From the NCBI GenBank assembly GCA_045531405.1, contig JAZSDX010000054.1, positions 1 through 35,250 on the forward strand: a stretch of 35,250 nt of DNA, in the 5' to 3' direction. The translations under genes and the position numbers were made by a program. Positions 1 to 7,796 of this stretch are shown here, one piece after another. The notes beneath the pieces were generated by a model. The model made no database searches and had not been told where the DNA came from. It saw only the letters and a program-made list of their open reading frames with translations. The stretch's first letter is position 1; the number at the start of each line of letters is the position of its first letter. The DNA is from RGIG4079 sp045531405. GTDB taxonomy: Bacteria > Bacteroidota > Bacteroidia > Bacteroidales > Muribaculaceae.

Positions 1-275
1 CTCCTTTTTTTGTATTGCTTGTTACTCTACAAATTCACTCTTTGGGGCTACGCGCCCCAGCCGTTTGGCAAACCTGCGGTGTTTTTCATATTTTTATTTT
101 TTTACCGTAAATTTTGCACTTCGGTTTTGAATGTACAAAAAAATATTTGGCAACTCTGCCAACGATAGTCTCTAACAATGAGTACTGAGAAATATACAAT
201 CCAAATATCAACAAAAAAAACACCGAGTCGCCATGGCGATTCGGTGTTTTCGGGATATATAATCAAATTGTTTTA
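1..275. other. left-edge non-coding stretch
   Basis: No convincing gene is seen between the window edge and the stop of the first gene. It is AT-rich and holds two small inverted repeats: GGGGC/GCCCC around positions 43-57, and TTGGCA/TGCCAA at 147-162. The strong terminator hairpin at 217-250 is listed separately. The 5' end or leader of a gene to the left may lie here, but nothing in view identifies it. Confidence 0.5.
217..250 (-). terminator. Rho-independent terminator of spt
   Basis: The arms AAAACACCGAGTCGCCA (217-233) and TGGCGATTCGGTGTTTT (234-250) pair almost perfectly, with one G-T wobble. Read on the minus strand the hairpin is followed by a run of T (the A-run at 213-220). It lies 26 nt beyond the stop codon of the minus-strand aminotransferase-like gene. 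Confidence 0.85.
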
Positions 276-1463
276 TTATGGTATCAAGCCATAAGCACGG
301 AACACTTTTTGTATTTTTTCGAGAGCAAAGGTTACTTGTTCTTTAGTGTGAGTAGCCATCATGCTGAAACGTATCAAAGTGTCGTGAGGGGCAACCGCAG
401 GCGAAACCACAGGGTTCACGAAGATGCCTTCTTCAAGAAGATCGCGAGTGATTGCAAATGTTTTCATATTATCACGGATATACAATGGAATGATAGGTGT
501 AGATGTGTTGCCTATCTCACAGCCCATATTACGGAATCCCTCAAGAGCATAATTTGTGATATCCCAAAGATGTTCTTGCAATTCGGGTTCTTTCTCCATA
601 ATATCAATAGCTGCAAGAGCAGCCGCTGTTGATGCAGGAGTAATACTTGCAGTAAAGATATATGAACGAGAGTGGTGACGTAGGAAGTTGGTAATTTCTT
701 TATCACATGCGATAAAACCACCGAGCGAAGCAAAAGATTTACTGAATGTACCCATGATTAGGTCAACATCTTTTGTCACACCAAAATGGTCGCATGTACC
801 ACGTCCACCTTTACCAAACACACCGATACTATGTGCTTCATCAACCATTACCGTAGCATCATATTGTTTTGCAAGTTCTACAATCTTAGGTAGGTTTGCA
901 ACATCTCCTTCCATTGAGAACACGCCATCGGTAACAATGAGTTTCACTTTATCGGGTGCACACTTTTGAAGTTGCTTTTCAAGCGACTCCATATCATTGT
1001 GCTTATATTTCAATTGTTGAGAGAATGACAAACGACGTCCCTCTATAATTGATGCATGATCTTGCTCATCCCATAATATATAATCTTCGCGACCTGTGAG
1101 TGTCGAAACCACGCCAAGATTTACACCAAACCCTGTTGAATATATCATCACATCTTCTTTTCCAATATACTCAGCGATGCGTGCTTCAAGTTTCTTGTGT
1201 AGGTCTAATGTACCATTCAAAAAGGGAGAGCCGGCACAACCAGTGCCATATTTGCGCGTAGCCTCAATTGCAGCTTCCTTTATGCGTGGGTCATTGACAA
1301 GACCTGTATAACAGTTCGAACCAAACATCAATACTTTTTTCCCATTGATGATTACTTCACAATCTTGTTCGCTTGATATCGCACGAAAATAAGGATATAC
1401 TCCTGCGGCTTTTGCTTGTTGTGGTACAGTATATTTTGCAAGTTTAGCTTGTAATAGCTTCAT
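276..1463 (-). CDS. spt: serine palmitoyltransferase-like alpha-oxoamine synthase
   Basis: A PLP-dependent alpha-oxoamine synthase of 395 residues. Family members join an acyl-CoA to an amino acid with loss of CO2; serine palmitoyltransferase makes 3-ketosphinganine, the first step of the sphingolipids typical of Bacteroidetes. Visible marks are the glycine-rich TGCAGSPFLNGT (about 74-85), the cofactor-stacking His in WDEQDHAS (131-138), DEAHS (208-212, the Asp that contacts the pyridine nitrogen) and the Schiff-base Lys242 in GTFSKSFASLGGF. The N-terminus MKLLQAKLAKY resembles Bacteroides Spt as I remember it. Glycine C-acetyltransferase (Kbl) and BioF are the near alternatives; no tdh or biotin genes lie beside it, which favours Spt. 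It is a single-gene unit with a TAnnTTTG element upstream and a strong terminator. Confidence 0.83.
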   Translation of the reverse strand: MKLLQAKLAKYTVPQQAKAAGVYPYFRAISSEQDCEVIINGKKVLMFGSNCYTGLVNDPRIKEAAIEATRKYGTGCAGSPFLNGTLDLHKKLEARIAEYIGKEDVMIYSTGFGVNLGVVSTLTGREDYILWDEQDHASIIEGRRLSFSQQLKYKHNDMESLEKQLQKCAPDKVKLIVTDGVFSMEGDVANLPKIVELAKQYDATVMVDEAHSIGVFGKGGRGTCDHFGVTKDVDLIMGTFSKSFASLGGFIACDKEITNFLRHHSRSYIFTASITPASTAAALAAIDIMEKEPELQEHLWDITNYALEGFRNMGCEIGNTSTPIIPLYIRDNMKTFAITRDLLEEGIFVNPVVSPAVAPHDTLIRFSMMATHTKEQVTFALEKIQKVFRAYGLIP

Positions 1464-1540
1464 AGTTTATTAATAATATAATATGAGGTTATAAACTATC
1501 TGCAATAACTATAGATATCCATCTCATTTTTTGCAGGCTA

Positions 1541-1548
1541 CAAAGGTA
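1541..1548 (-). promoter_or_regulatory. -7 promoter element for spt
   Basis: On the minus strand this reads TACCTTTG, a full match to the Bacteroidetes TAnnTTTG -7 element, about 78 nt upstream of the spt start. No clear -33 TTTG is seen at the usual spacing. Confidence 0.55.
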
Positions 1549-1625
1549 GCAATTTTTAACGAGAAAATATACTTTTTTAGCTATTATTTTACACATTCAC
1601 AACCCTTTTTGTGCAAAAAAATCAA

Positions 1626-1655
1626 AACGGGGCTTACTTTTCAGCAAACCCCGTT
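1626..1655 (-). terminator. terminator of the aspS/nif3/zinc-ribbon operon
   Basis: The arms AACGGGG (1626-1632) and CCCCGTT (1649-1655) pair perfectly around a 16-nt loop. On the minus strand they are followed by a T-rich run (A-run at 1615-1620). The hairpin sits 22 nt past the stop of the zinc-ribbon gene. Confidence 0.75.
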
Positions 1656-1676
1656 AATATATTTTCGTTTTTTTAT

Positions 1677-2438
1677 TTAATCGTTTACTCCTGCAAGTTC
1701 AGGATCAATCATGATGCGACCACAATATTCACATACGATGATTTTTTTGTGCATCTTAATTTCCATTTGTTTTTGAGCCGGAATGCGATTGAAACAACCA
1801 CCACACGCATTACGTTGAATATAAACCACACCAAGACCATTGCGTGCATTTTTACGAATGCGTTTGAATGCAGCCAAAGTGCGAGCATCAATTTTGGGTT
1901 CTAACGATTTTGCTTTTTCTCTGATTGTTTCTTCCTCTTGTCGTGTTTCAGAAACAATTTCTTCCAACTCTACACGCTTTTCACTCAATACATGTTGTTT
2001 ATCAACAAGAATTTCTTGAGTATAAGCAATCTCATTGCTCTTTGCATCAATCATGCGAGCATATTCGTTTAGATGCTTTTCACAAAGTTGAATTTCGAGT
2101 GTTTGGAATTCAATTTCTTTTGAAAGAAGTTCAAACTCACGATTGTTCTTTATTGTCTCAAGTTGTTCTTTGTATCGTTCAATCTTTGCTAACGAATCGT
2201 TGATTTTTTCTTTCTCCACATTTGTTTTGTGACGAAGTTCATCAATTTCGCTTTGAAATTTACCGACACGAGTATTCAACCCTTCAATATCATCTTCCAA
2301 ATCTTTAACCTCCAAAGGAAGTTCACCACGAATAGTTTTAATACGATCGATTTCAGAGAGTAATGTTTGAAGTTGGTAAAGCGTTTTCAAACGTTGCTCT
2401 ACCGAAAGTGATTCACTTTTATTCTTATCTGTAGCCAT
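1677..2438 (-). CDS. coiled-coil protein with C-terminal C4 zinc ribbon
   Basis: A 253-residue cytoplasmic protein. Residues of about 10-185 are rich in Glu, Lys, Gln and Leu and are probably a long antiparallel coiled coil. The C-terminus carries a zinc ribbon with two CxxC knuckles, C212-x2-C215 and C236-x2-C239. This layout matches the widespread C4-type zinc-ribbon family (zf-RING_7/DUF164-like), common in Bacteroidetes and often found beside nif3. A role in nucleic-acid or ribosome binding has been suggested for relatives, but none can be assigned here. It starts 3 nt after the nif3-like stop, so the two are co-transcribed and probably translationally coupled. Confidence 0.85.
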   Translation of the reverse strand: MATDKNKSESLSVEQRLKTLYQLQTLLSEIDRIKTIRGELPLEVKDLEDDIEGLNTRVGKFQSEIDELRHKTNVEKEKINDSLAKIERYKEQLETIKNNREFELLSKEIEFQTLEIQLCEKHLNEYARMIDAKSNEIAYTQEILVDKQHVLSEKRVELEEIVSETRQEEETIREKAKSLEPKIDARTLAAFKRIRKNARNGLGVVYIQRNACGGCFNRIPAQKQMEIKMHKKIIVCEYCGRIMIDPELAGVND

Positions 2439-2441
2439 TTC

Positions 2442-3542
2442 TTACAAATAATTTATGGGATTTTTTTCTATATCTGAGTAACAGAATGCAAAGTTAGGAA
2501 ATTTTTCTTGAATTACACGATAAAAAATATTTTTTGTGCATTGTTCACTCTCAAAATGACCAATATCTATGATAATTATATCATTTTTATAGTCAACAAA
2601 GTCGTGATATTTTACATCTGAGGTAATAAAAGCCCCTGCCCCTTGTGAAATTGCAGCCCTTATGAAGGAGGCTCCGGAACCTCCACACATTGCCACACAC
2701 GACACGTCTTGTTCTACGTCTGAGGTGTTACATCTTACGATTGGCGAGCTAAATGCCTTTTTCACTTGCGATATCAACTGCGACAATTTCAGTGGAGTTG
2801 ACAGATTTCCTATCACTCCCGAGCCTATGTTTTTTATACCATTTTCCAATGCAATAAATTCATAAGCAGGCTCTTCATAAGGATGAGACGCGATTAGCGC
2901 CTGCTCAACTTTGCCTTTTAACCATCTTGGCATAACTACATCAATCCTATTTTCAGGCTCATAATGAATCTCTCCTTGGGTCCCAACAAATGGATTTGCG
3001 CCATCTAATGCTCTAAACGATCCTTCGCCCTGGGCTGAAAAACTACAGCAATCATAATTCCCTATCGTGCCGGCTCCGGCCTCAAAAATTGCATTTTTTA
3101 CAACTTCACAATGTGTCTTTGGCACCATTACCGAAAGCTTCAACAGCTTTCCTTGTTGAGGCTCCAGCGTTTTCACATCGGTGGTAACATTTAATCGTTT
3201 AGCCATCTCCCACGACACACCATTCGAGGCATTGTCTATTGACGTGTGGCAAGAATATATTGCAATATCATGTTTTATTGCTTTCATCACACATTGTTCC
3301 ACCTGAGAGTTACCCGTCAAGCGTTTTAATCCCTTAAAAATAAGTGGATGATGCGAAATTATCAAATTACAACCTCGCCCTATCGCCTCCTCTACGACAG
3401 CCAGAGTTACATCAACACAAAGAAGAGCTCCTTTACACTCGGTCGAACGATTACCCACTTGCAATCCACAATTATCATAATCTTCTTGCAATGCGAGTGG
3501 AGCAAATGCTTCTAATGCTGATGTTACTTCTGCTATTGTCAT
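2442..3542 (-). CDS. Nif3-like dinuclear metal-centre hexameric protein
   Basis: A 366-residue member of the Nif3/YqfO/YbgI family, annotated elsewhere as a GTP cyclohydrolase I type 2 homolog although the activity is poorly defined. The two Nif3 halves are visible: HHPLIFKGLKR (64-74) and HTSIDNASNGVSW (99-111) at the N-terminus, and SDVKYHDF plus DIGHFESE at the C-terminus. Their His, Asp and Glu residues form the two-metal site in known structures. The length and the central part (about 130-230) match the longer YqfO-type proteins with an inserted PII-like domain. It sits between aspS (12 nt upstream) and the zinc-ribbon gene (3 nt downstream), one operon on the minus strand. Confidence 0.88.
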   Translation of the reverse strand: MTIAEVTSALEAFAPLALQEDYDNCGLQVGNRSTECKGALLCVDVTLAVVEEAIGRGCNLIISHHPLIFKGLKRLTGNSQVEQCVMKAIKHDIAIYSCHTSIDNASNGVSWEMAKRLNVTTDVKTLEPQQGKLLKLSVMVPKTHCEVVKNAIFEAGAGTIGNYDCCSFSAQGEGSFRALDGANPFVGTQGEIHYEPENRIDVVMPRWLKGKVEQALIASHPYEEPAYEFIALENGIKNIGSGVIGNLSTPLKLSQLISQVKKAFSSPIVRCNTSDVEQDVSCVAMCGGSGASFIRAAISQGAGAFITSDVKYHDFVDYKNDIIIIDIGHFESEQCTKNIFYRVIQEKFPNFAFCYSDIEKNPINYL

Positions 3543-3554
3543 TTATTTCTAATC

Positions 3555-5318
3555 TTATTTTTCTTCTTGAGGAAGGACTACATCAATTGCCAATTCTTTA
3601 AGTTGAGCGTCATCAATTGTCGATGGTGCATCAATCATCATATCGCGTCCTGAATTATTTTTAGGGAATGCAATCACATCTCTAATAGAGTCAAGACCTG
3701 CAAGGATAGACACAAAACGGTCAAACCCGAATGCCAAACCGCCATGAGGAGGTGCTCCATATTTGAAAGCATTCATCAAGAACCCAAATTTATATTGTGC
3801 ATCTTCTTCAGTAAGTCCAAGCAACTTAAACATCTTGTCTTGAAGCTGAGCATCGTGAATACGAATACTACCACCACCAAGTTCGTTACCATTGACAATC
3901 ATATCGTAGGCTGTAGCACGCACTTCACCTGTCGCCGTATCAAGTTTGTCAAAATCTTCGGCATTTGGCGAAGTGAATGGGTGGTGCATTGCATAATAGC
4001 GTTGAGTTTCTTCGTCCCACTCAAACAATGGGAAGTCAACAACCCATAAACATGAGAATTTTTGAGGATCACGCAATCCAAGTTGGCTACCCATTTCAAG
4101 ACGCAATTCGCAAAGTTGCTTGCGAGTTTTTGCCGTAGGACCGGCAAGTATTAAAATCAAGTCACCGGGATTAGCGTTACAACGCTCTGCCCATGTGCGC
4201 AATTCTTCTTCAGTATAGAATTTTGACACCGAGCTTTTTATTGAATCATCTTGCTCAACTTTAACCCACATTAATCCCTTTGCACCGATTTGTGGACGTT
4301 TCACAAAGTCGGTCAATTGGTCGAGTTGCTTGCGAGTGTATGAAGCACAACCAGGAGCACAAATTGCCCCCACATACTCTGCATCATCAAGCACGGCAAA
4401 GCCTTTACCTACGGTCAAATCTTTAATTTCGACAAACTTCATTTCAAAGCGAGTATCAGGTTTATCGCAACCATAATATTTCATTGCATCGGTCCATGTC
4501 ATGCGTGGGAATGGATCAACAAAGTCAATATCTTTTACATATTTGAAAATATGTTTTACCAATCCTTCAAACATTTGAAGCACATCTTCTTGCTCAACAA
4601 ATGACATTTCACAGTCAATTTGAGTAAACTCGGGCTGACGGTCGGCACGAAGGTCCTCATCACGGAAACATTTTACAATTTGGAAATAGCGGTCAAAACC
4701 ACTGACCATCAACAATTGCTTAAATGTTTGTGGCGATTGTGGTAATGCATAAAACTCGCCGGGATTCATTCGTGAGGGCACCACAAAGTCGCGAGCGCCT
4801 TCGGGTGTTGATTTAATCAATACCGGCGTTTCCACTTCGATAAATCCTTTCTCATCAAGATAACGACGAATCTCAAATGCCATTTTGTGGCGCAATTCAA
4901 GATTACGACGCACTGCAGGACGGCGAAGATCAAGATAGCGATATTTCATTCGCAAATCATCACCACCATCGGTATCATCTTCAATTGTAAATGGTGGCAC
5001 CTCTGATTTGTTGAGAATTTTCAAATCAGTAGCAATTATTTCAATATCTCCGGTAGGAAGATTTGCATTTTTACTTGAACGCTCTGCAACCTCTCCTGTT
5101 ACTTGAATCACATATTCACGACCAAGATGATTTGCGGCTTCACAAAGAGTTGCATTTGATTCATTGTTAAACACTACTTGCGTCACACCGTAGCGATCGC
5201 GCATATCAACAAATGTCATACCTCCCATTTTACGTGCACGTTGCACCCATCCGGCAAGTGTAACTACTCTCCCCACATCTCCAATGCGGAGTTCTCCACA
5301 TGTATTGCTTCTAAACAT
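3555..5318 (-). CDS. aspS: aspartyl-tRNA synthetase
   Basis: A class IIb aminoacyl-tRNA synthetase that charges tRNA-Asp. The frame is open to an ATG at 5372, but I choose the ATG at 5318 (587 residues) because the protein then begins with MFRSNTCGELRIGDVGRVVTL, the usual N-terminal start of the anticodon-binding OB fold. The 18 extra residues have no family look. Class II motif 2 (FRDEDLRADRQPEFTQID) and motif 3 (GLAFGFDRFVSILAG) are present, with a bacterial GAD-type insert between them, so this is the full-length bacterial form. It is first in an operon with the nif3-like and zinc-ribbon genes. Confidence 0.95.
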   Translation of the reverse strand: MFRSNTCGELRIGDVGRVVTLAGWVQRARKMGGMTFVDMRDRYGVTQVVFNNESNATLCEAANHLGREYVIQVTGEVAERSSKNANLPTGDIEIIATDLKILNKSEVPPFTIEDDTDGGDDLRMKYRYLDLRRPAVRRNLELRHKMAFEIRRYLDEKGFIEVETPVLIKSTPEGARDFVVPSRMNPGEFYALPQSPQTFKQLLMVSGFDRYFQIVKCFRDEDLRADRQPEFTQIDCEMSFVEQEDVLQMFEGLVKHIFKYVKDIDFVDPFPRMTWTDAMKYYGCDKPDTRFEMKFVEIKDLTVGKGFAVLDDAEYVGAICAPGCASYTRKQLDQLTDFVKRPQIGAKGLMWVKVEQDDSIKSSVSKFYTEEELRTWAERCNANPGDLILILAGPTAKTRKQLCELRLEMGSQLGLRDPQKFSCLWVVDFPLFEWDEETQRYYAMHHPFTSPNAEDFDKLDTATGEVRATAYDMIVNGNELGGGSIRIHDAQLQDKMFKLLGLTEEDAQYKFGFLMNAFKYGAPPHGGLAFGFDRFVSILAGLDSIRDVIAFPKNNSGRDMMIDAPSTIDDAQLKELAIDVVLPQEEK

Positions 5319-5373
5319 ATTATTGATTGAATTTATATAACATCTTACTGTTTGAATACTATCTTTTAGCATC

Positions 5374-5381
5374 CAAACTTA
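5374..5381 (-). promoter_or_regulatory. candidate -7 element for aspS
   Basis: Reads TAAGTTTG on the minus strand, a TAnnTTTG match about 56 nt upstream of the chosen aspS start. A one-mismatch alternative, TAACTTTA, lies at 5390-5397. Neither has a well-placed -33 TTTG, so the exact promoter is uncertain. If either is used, the ATG at 5372 falls at or before the transcription start, which supports the start at 5318. Confidence 0.4.
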
Positions 5382-5435
5382 TTTTTTTGTAAAGTTACAA
5401 CATTTCATTGAATTAACTCACAAATTATTGCAACT

Positions 5436-5463
5436 TTAAGGGAATTTATTGAAGTTCCCTTAA
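5436..5463 (-). terminator. hairpin after the small unknown gene
   Basis: The arms TTAAGGGAA (5436-5444) and TTCCCTTAA (5455-5463) are perfectly complementary around a 10-nt loop, 10 nt past the stop of the 5474-5818 gene. The following T-run is weak on the minus strand, so it may be a terminator or a processing structure upstream of aspS. Confidence 0.55.
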
Positions 5464-5473
5464 TCAAATACGT

Positions 5474-5818
5474 CTATCGACGAAACTTCATTTTTAATTT
5501 TTCCCAAAATGAGACAGGCTCCGACTTTATATGAACATTTTGTTTTGGCTCATATTTATCAAGAAAAATTATAGATGAATGTAGCACTATTGCAATTGTT
5601 TTTTCAAAGTTTACTATTCCATGTACTCGCGACAATGATATCTGATGAAACAACGATGTTGACTCAATACTATTTATCACAATCTTTTCATCAATAATCT
5701 CAATACCATGTGTTTCACCTACAGAATCAAACAATAATGCCACATCAAGACAATCTATTGATCGTGGCTTTTTACGATACTTTTTATATACTTCTTTAAT
5801 TACTTCTTTGGTTATCAT
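5474..5818 (-). CDS. small protein of unknown function
   Basis: I do not recognise this protein. The frame is open to an ATG at 5848, but the ATG at 5818 gives a more natural start, MITKEVIKEVYKKYRKKP, and a product of 114 residues. It has no signal peptide or membrane segment. The start is a basic helix, the middle (about 20-80) has alternating hydrophobic residues suggesting a small alpha/beta fold, and the C-terminus FWEKLKMKFRR is strongly basic. It stands alone between aspS and the methylmalonyl-CoA decarboxylase operon, with its own well-formed promoter, a perfect palindrome in the leader and a hairpin behind it, so it is very likely a real, separately regulated gene. Confidence 0.65.
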   Translation of the reverse strand: MITKEVIKEVYKKYRKKPRSIDCLDVALLFDSVGETHGIEIIDEKIVINSIESTSLFHQISLSRVHGIVNFEKTIAIVLHSSIIFLDKYEPKQNVHIKSEPVSFWEKLKMKFRR

Positions 5819-5853
5819 AAGCTCGTATATTGAAAGATTGCACGACAATTTAA

Positions 5854-5867
5854 GTGAATATATTCAC
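5854..5867. promoter_or_regulatory. perfect 14-bp palindrome in the leader of the small unknown gene
   Basis: GTGAATATATTCAC is a perfect palindrome lying between the predicted transcription start (about 5882) and the ATG at 5818. Its position just downstream of a good promoter is what an operator would show. It could also form a weak RNA hairpin. No regulator is encoded next to it. Confidence 0.45.
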
Positions 5868-5888
5868 CCCATTTCACTATATTAACAA

Positions 5889-5921
5889 CAAAGTTATTAT
5901 TTTTGTTTAATATTATTCAAA
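5889..5921 (-). promoter_or_regulatory. promoter of the small unknown gene
   Basis: Read on the minus strand: -33 TTTG (5918-5921), 21-nt spacer, -7 TAACTTTG (5889-5896). Both elements match the Bacteroidetes primary sigma consensus. Predicted transcription starts near 5882, leaving a leader of about 64 nt. Confidence 0.7.
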
Positions 5922-6100
5922 AAAAAAGCATGAGTATCCTAAGACACAAACTACGTTAGGGCATATTTCACATATTGCAATAACAGCATCAAATCAAGGC
6001 CTTATCTTCAAAAAAGTGTTCGTTATTTTACGAGTACAAAGATACTCATTTTTACGTCATTCAGTCGCTTTTATCATCTTTCCTTGCTTAAAAAACAAAA
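5922..6100. other. non-coding stretch between the unknown gene and the decarboxylase operon
   Basis: No gene is seen. A second minus-strand -7-like element, TATCTTTG, lies at 6037-6044 inside the small inverted repeat GAGTA-CAAAGA-TACTC (6032-6047). It could start a longer leader for the 5474-5818 gene or a short RNA, but it has no -33 partner. The rest is AT-rich without clear structure. Confidence 0.35.
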
Positions 6101-6132
6101 AATGTGTGGGCACATTATTATGTCCACACATT
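6101..6132 (-). terminator. terminator of the methylmalonyl-CoA decarboxylase operon
   Basis: The arms AATGTGTGG (6101-6109) and CCACACATT (6124-6132) are perfectly paired, with up to three more pairs inward. On the minus strand they are followed by a T-rich tract (A-run 6090-6100). It lies 21 nt past the beta-subunit stop. Confidence 0.8.
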
Positions 6133-6153
6133 AATAAATATAGTAAATTCTTA

Positions 6154-7314
6154 TTATCCAAGGAATGCCAAAAGCACACCGGCTGCAGTAGCCGAACCGA
6201 TTACACCTGCCACGTTTGGACCCATAGCATGCATCAACAAATAGTTAGATGGGTCATATTCCAACCCAAGGTTATTTGAGATACGTGCCGACATTGGCAC
6301 TGCCGATACACCGGCGTTACCGATAAGCGGATTGAGTTTTTTGTCTTTTGGCAACACGAGGTTAAACAATTTGACAAACAACACTCCCGATGAAGATGCA
6401 ATGATAAATGCCATGAAACCAAGGAAGAAGATTCCGATTGTTTCCAATGTCAAGAATTCTGATGCTTGAGTCGAAGCTCCCACTGTCATTCCAAGAAGAA
6501 TTGTCACGATATCAGTCAGAGCATTGCTTGCTGTTTTTGCAAGACGAGTAGTCACTCCACATTCTCGCAACAAGTTACCAAAGAACAACATTCCGAGCAA
6601 TGGAAGAGCTGTTGGCACAACGAAGCATGTCAACAACAATCCCACGATAGGGAAGATGATTTTTTCGTTTTGCGAAACGGCACGAGCCGGTTTCATTTTG
6701 ATAAGACGTTCCTTCTTTGTTGTAAACAATCGCATGATAGGTGGCTGAATCACAGGCACGAGTGCCATATATGAATAAGCCGACACTGCAATTGCACCCA
6801 TCAAGTTAGGAGCAAGTTTTGATGAAAGGAAGATTGCTGTAGGACCATCAGCACCACCGATAATAGCGATAGCACCTGCTTGATCGGGAGCAAAGCCCAA
6901 TGCCAAAGCAACCATATATGCACCAAAGATACCAAACTGAGCAGCAGCACCCACAAGCATTAACTTAGGGTTAGCTATCAACGCTGTAAAGTCGGTCATT
7001 GCCCCAATACCAAGGAACACAAGTGGAGGATACCATCCGGCAGCAACTCCATTATAAAGAATGTTTAATACAGTTCCCTCTTCATAAATACCAACCTCCA
7101 TACCTGCTTGGAATGGAATGTTACCAATGAGGATACCAAAACCAATTGGCACAAGCAACATTGGCTCAAAATTTTTCTTTATGGCAAGATAGAGGAAGAA
7201 TATACCAACTGCAAGCATCACAAAATGCTCCCATGTGGCATTATAGAAACCTGTCATTTCCCAAAAGGTCTGCAGGTTACCTGCCATAAATTCAATTAAA
7301 GATTGTTGTTCCAT
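6154..7314 (-). CDS. mmdB: Na+-translocating decarboxylase beta subunit
   Basis: A 386-residue integral membrane protein of the OadB/MmdB family, the sodium-pumping subunit that couples decarboxylation of carboxybiotin to Na+ export. About nine to eleven hydrophobic segments are visible. The family signature GGADGPTAIFLSSKLAP lies at 153-169; its Asp156 corresponds to the Asp essential for Na+ transport in oxaloacetate decarboxylase. A second signature, GNAGVSAVPMSARI, and the HAMGPNVAGVIGSATAAG stretch lie near the C-terminus. It is the last gene of the operon, 11 nt after the biotin-carrier gene, and is followed by a terminator. The sequence alone cannot separate MmdB from OadB; the alpha subunit and epimerase in the same operon decide for methylmalonyl-CoA. 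Confidence 0.93.
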   Translation of the reverse strand: MEQQSLIEFMAGNLQTFWEMTGFYNATWEHFVMLAVGIFFLYLAIKKNFEPMLLVPIGFGILIGNIPFQAGMEVGIYEEGTVLNILYNGVAAGWYPPLVFLGIGAMTDFTALIANPKLMLVGAAAQFGIFGAYMVALALGFAPDQAGAIAIIGGADGPTAIFLSSKLAPNLMGAIAVSAYSYMALVPVIQPPIMRLFTTKKERLIKMKPARAVSQNEKIIFPIVGLLLTCFVVPTALPLLGMLFFGNLLRECGVTTRLAKTASNALTDIVTILLGMTVGASTQASEFLTLETIGIFFLGFMAFIIASSSGVLFVKLFNLVLPKDKKLNPLIGNAGVSAVPMSARISNNLGLEYDPSNYLLMHAMGPNVAGVIGSATAAGVLLAFLG

Positions 7315-7325
7315 ATTAAGCTAAT

Positions 7326-7760
7326 TTATTCGAGAGTAATAAGAGCAGCACCTTCAAGCACTGAATCTCCGGTATTTACATTAATTGATGCAACTTTACC
7401 ATCACGACCTGCGTGAATAGCATTTTCCATCTTCATTGCTTCCAATACAACAACAGTATCAGATGCTTTTACCATATCACCGACTTTTGCTGCGATTGAC
7501 ACAACCACACCGGGAAGTGGTGCTTTAACTTGATGACTTCCAGCTGCTGCAGGAGCTGGTTTTGCTATTACTTTTTCACCACCTTGTGTGCGTGGTGCTG
7601 CAGATGGACGTGGTGCAGAAACTACTTTTACTGTTTCTTTCTTTTCTAATTCTACCTTATAAGGAGTGCCATTTACTTCTACTTGGGCAATACCATTGTC
7701 AATATCGCCTACGGCTACCTTATAGGTGTTACCATTGATTTTATATTTATATTCTTTCAT
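7326..7760 (-). CDS. mmdC: biotin carboxyl carrier subunit of methylmalonyl-CoA decarboxylase
   Basis: A 144-residue biotin carrier. The N-terminal 45 residues are a small beta-rich region, then an Ala/Pro/Lys-rich flexible linker (about 45-75), then a biotinyl domain (76-144). The biotinylation motif EAMKM is at 107-111, with Lys110 the modified residue; PLPGVVVSI and GDSVLEGAALITLE complete the lipoyl/biotinyl fold. It carries CO2 from the carboxyltransferase subunit to the membrane pump. It lies between the OadG-like gene (36 nt upstream) and the beta subunit (11 nt downstream). Confidence 0.95.
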   Translation of the reverse strand: MKEYKYKINGNTYKVAVGDIDNGIAQVEVNGTPYKVELEKKETVKVVSAPRPSAAPRTQGGEKVIAKPAPAAAGSHQVKAPLPGVVVSIAAKVGDMVKASDTVVVLEAMKMENAIHAGRDGKVASINVNTGDSVLEGAALITLE

Positions 7761-7796
7761 TGTGGTAAATTTAATTAATTGGTTAGCAATAAACGA

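Noticed and set aside
5319..5372. Upstream ATG (5372) as the start of aspS
   Set aside because: The extra 18 residues are not family-like, and candidate promoter elements at 5374-5397 leave the upstream ATG at the edge of the transcript.
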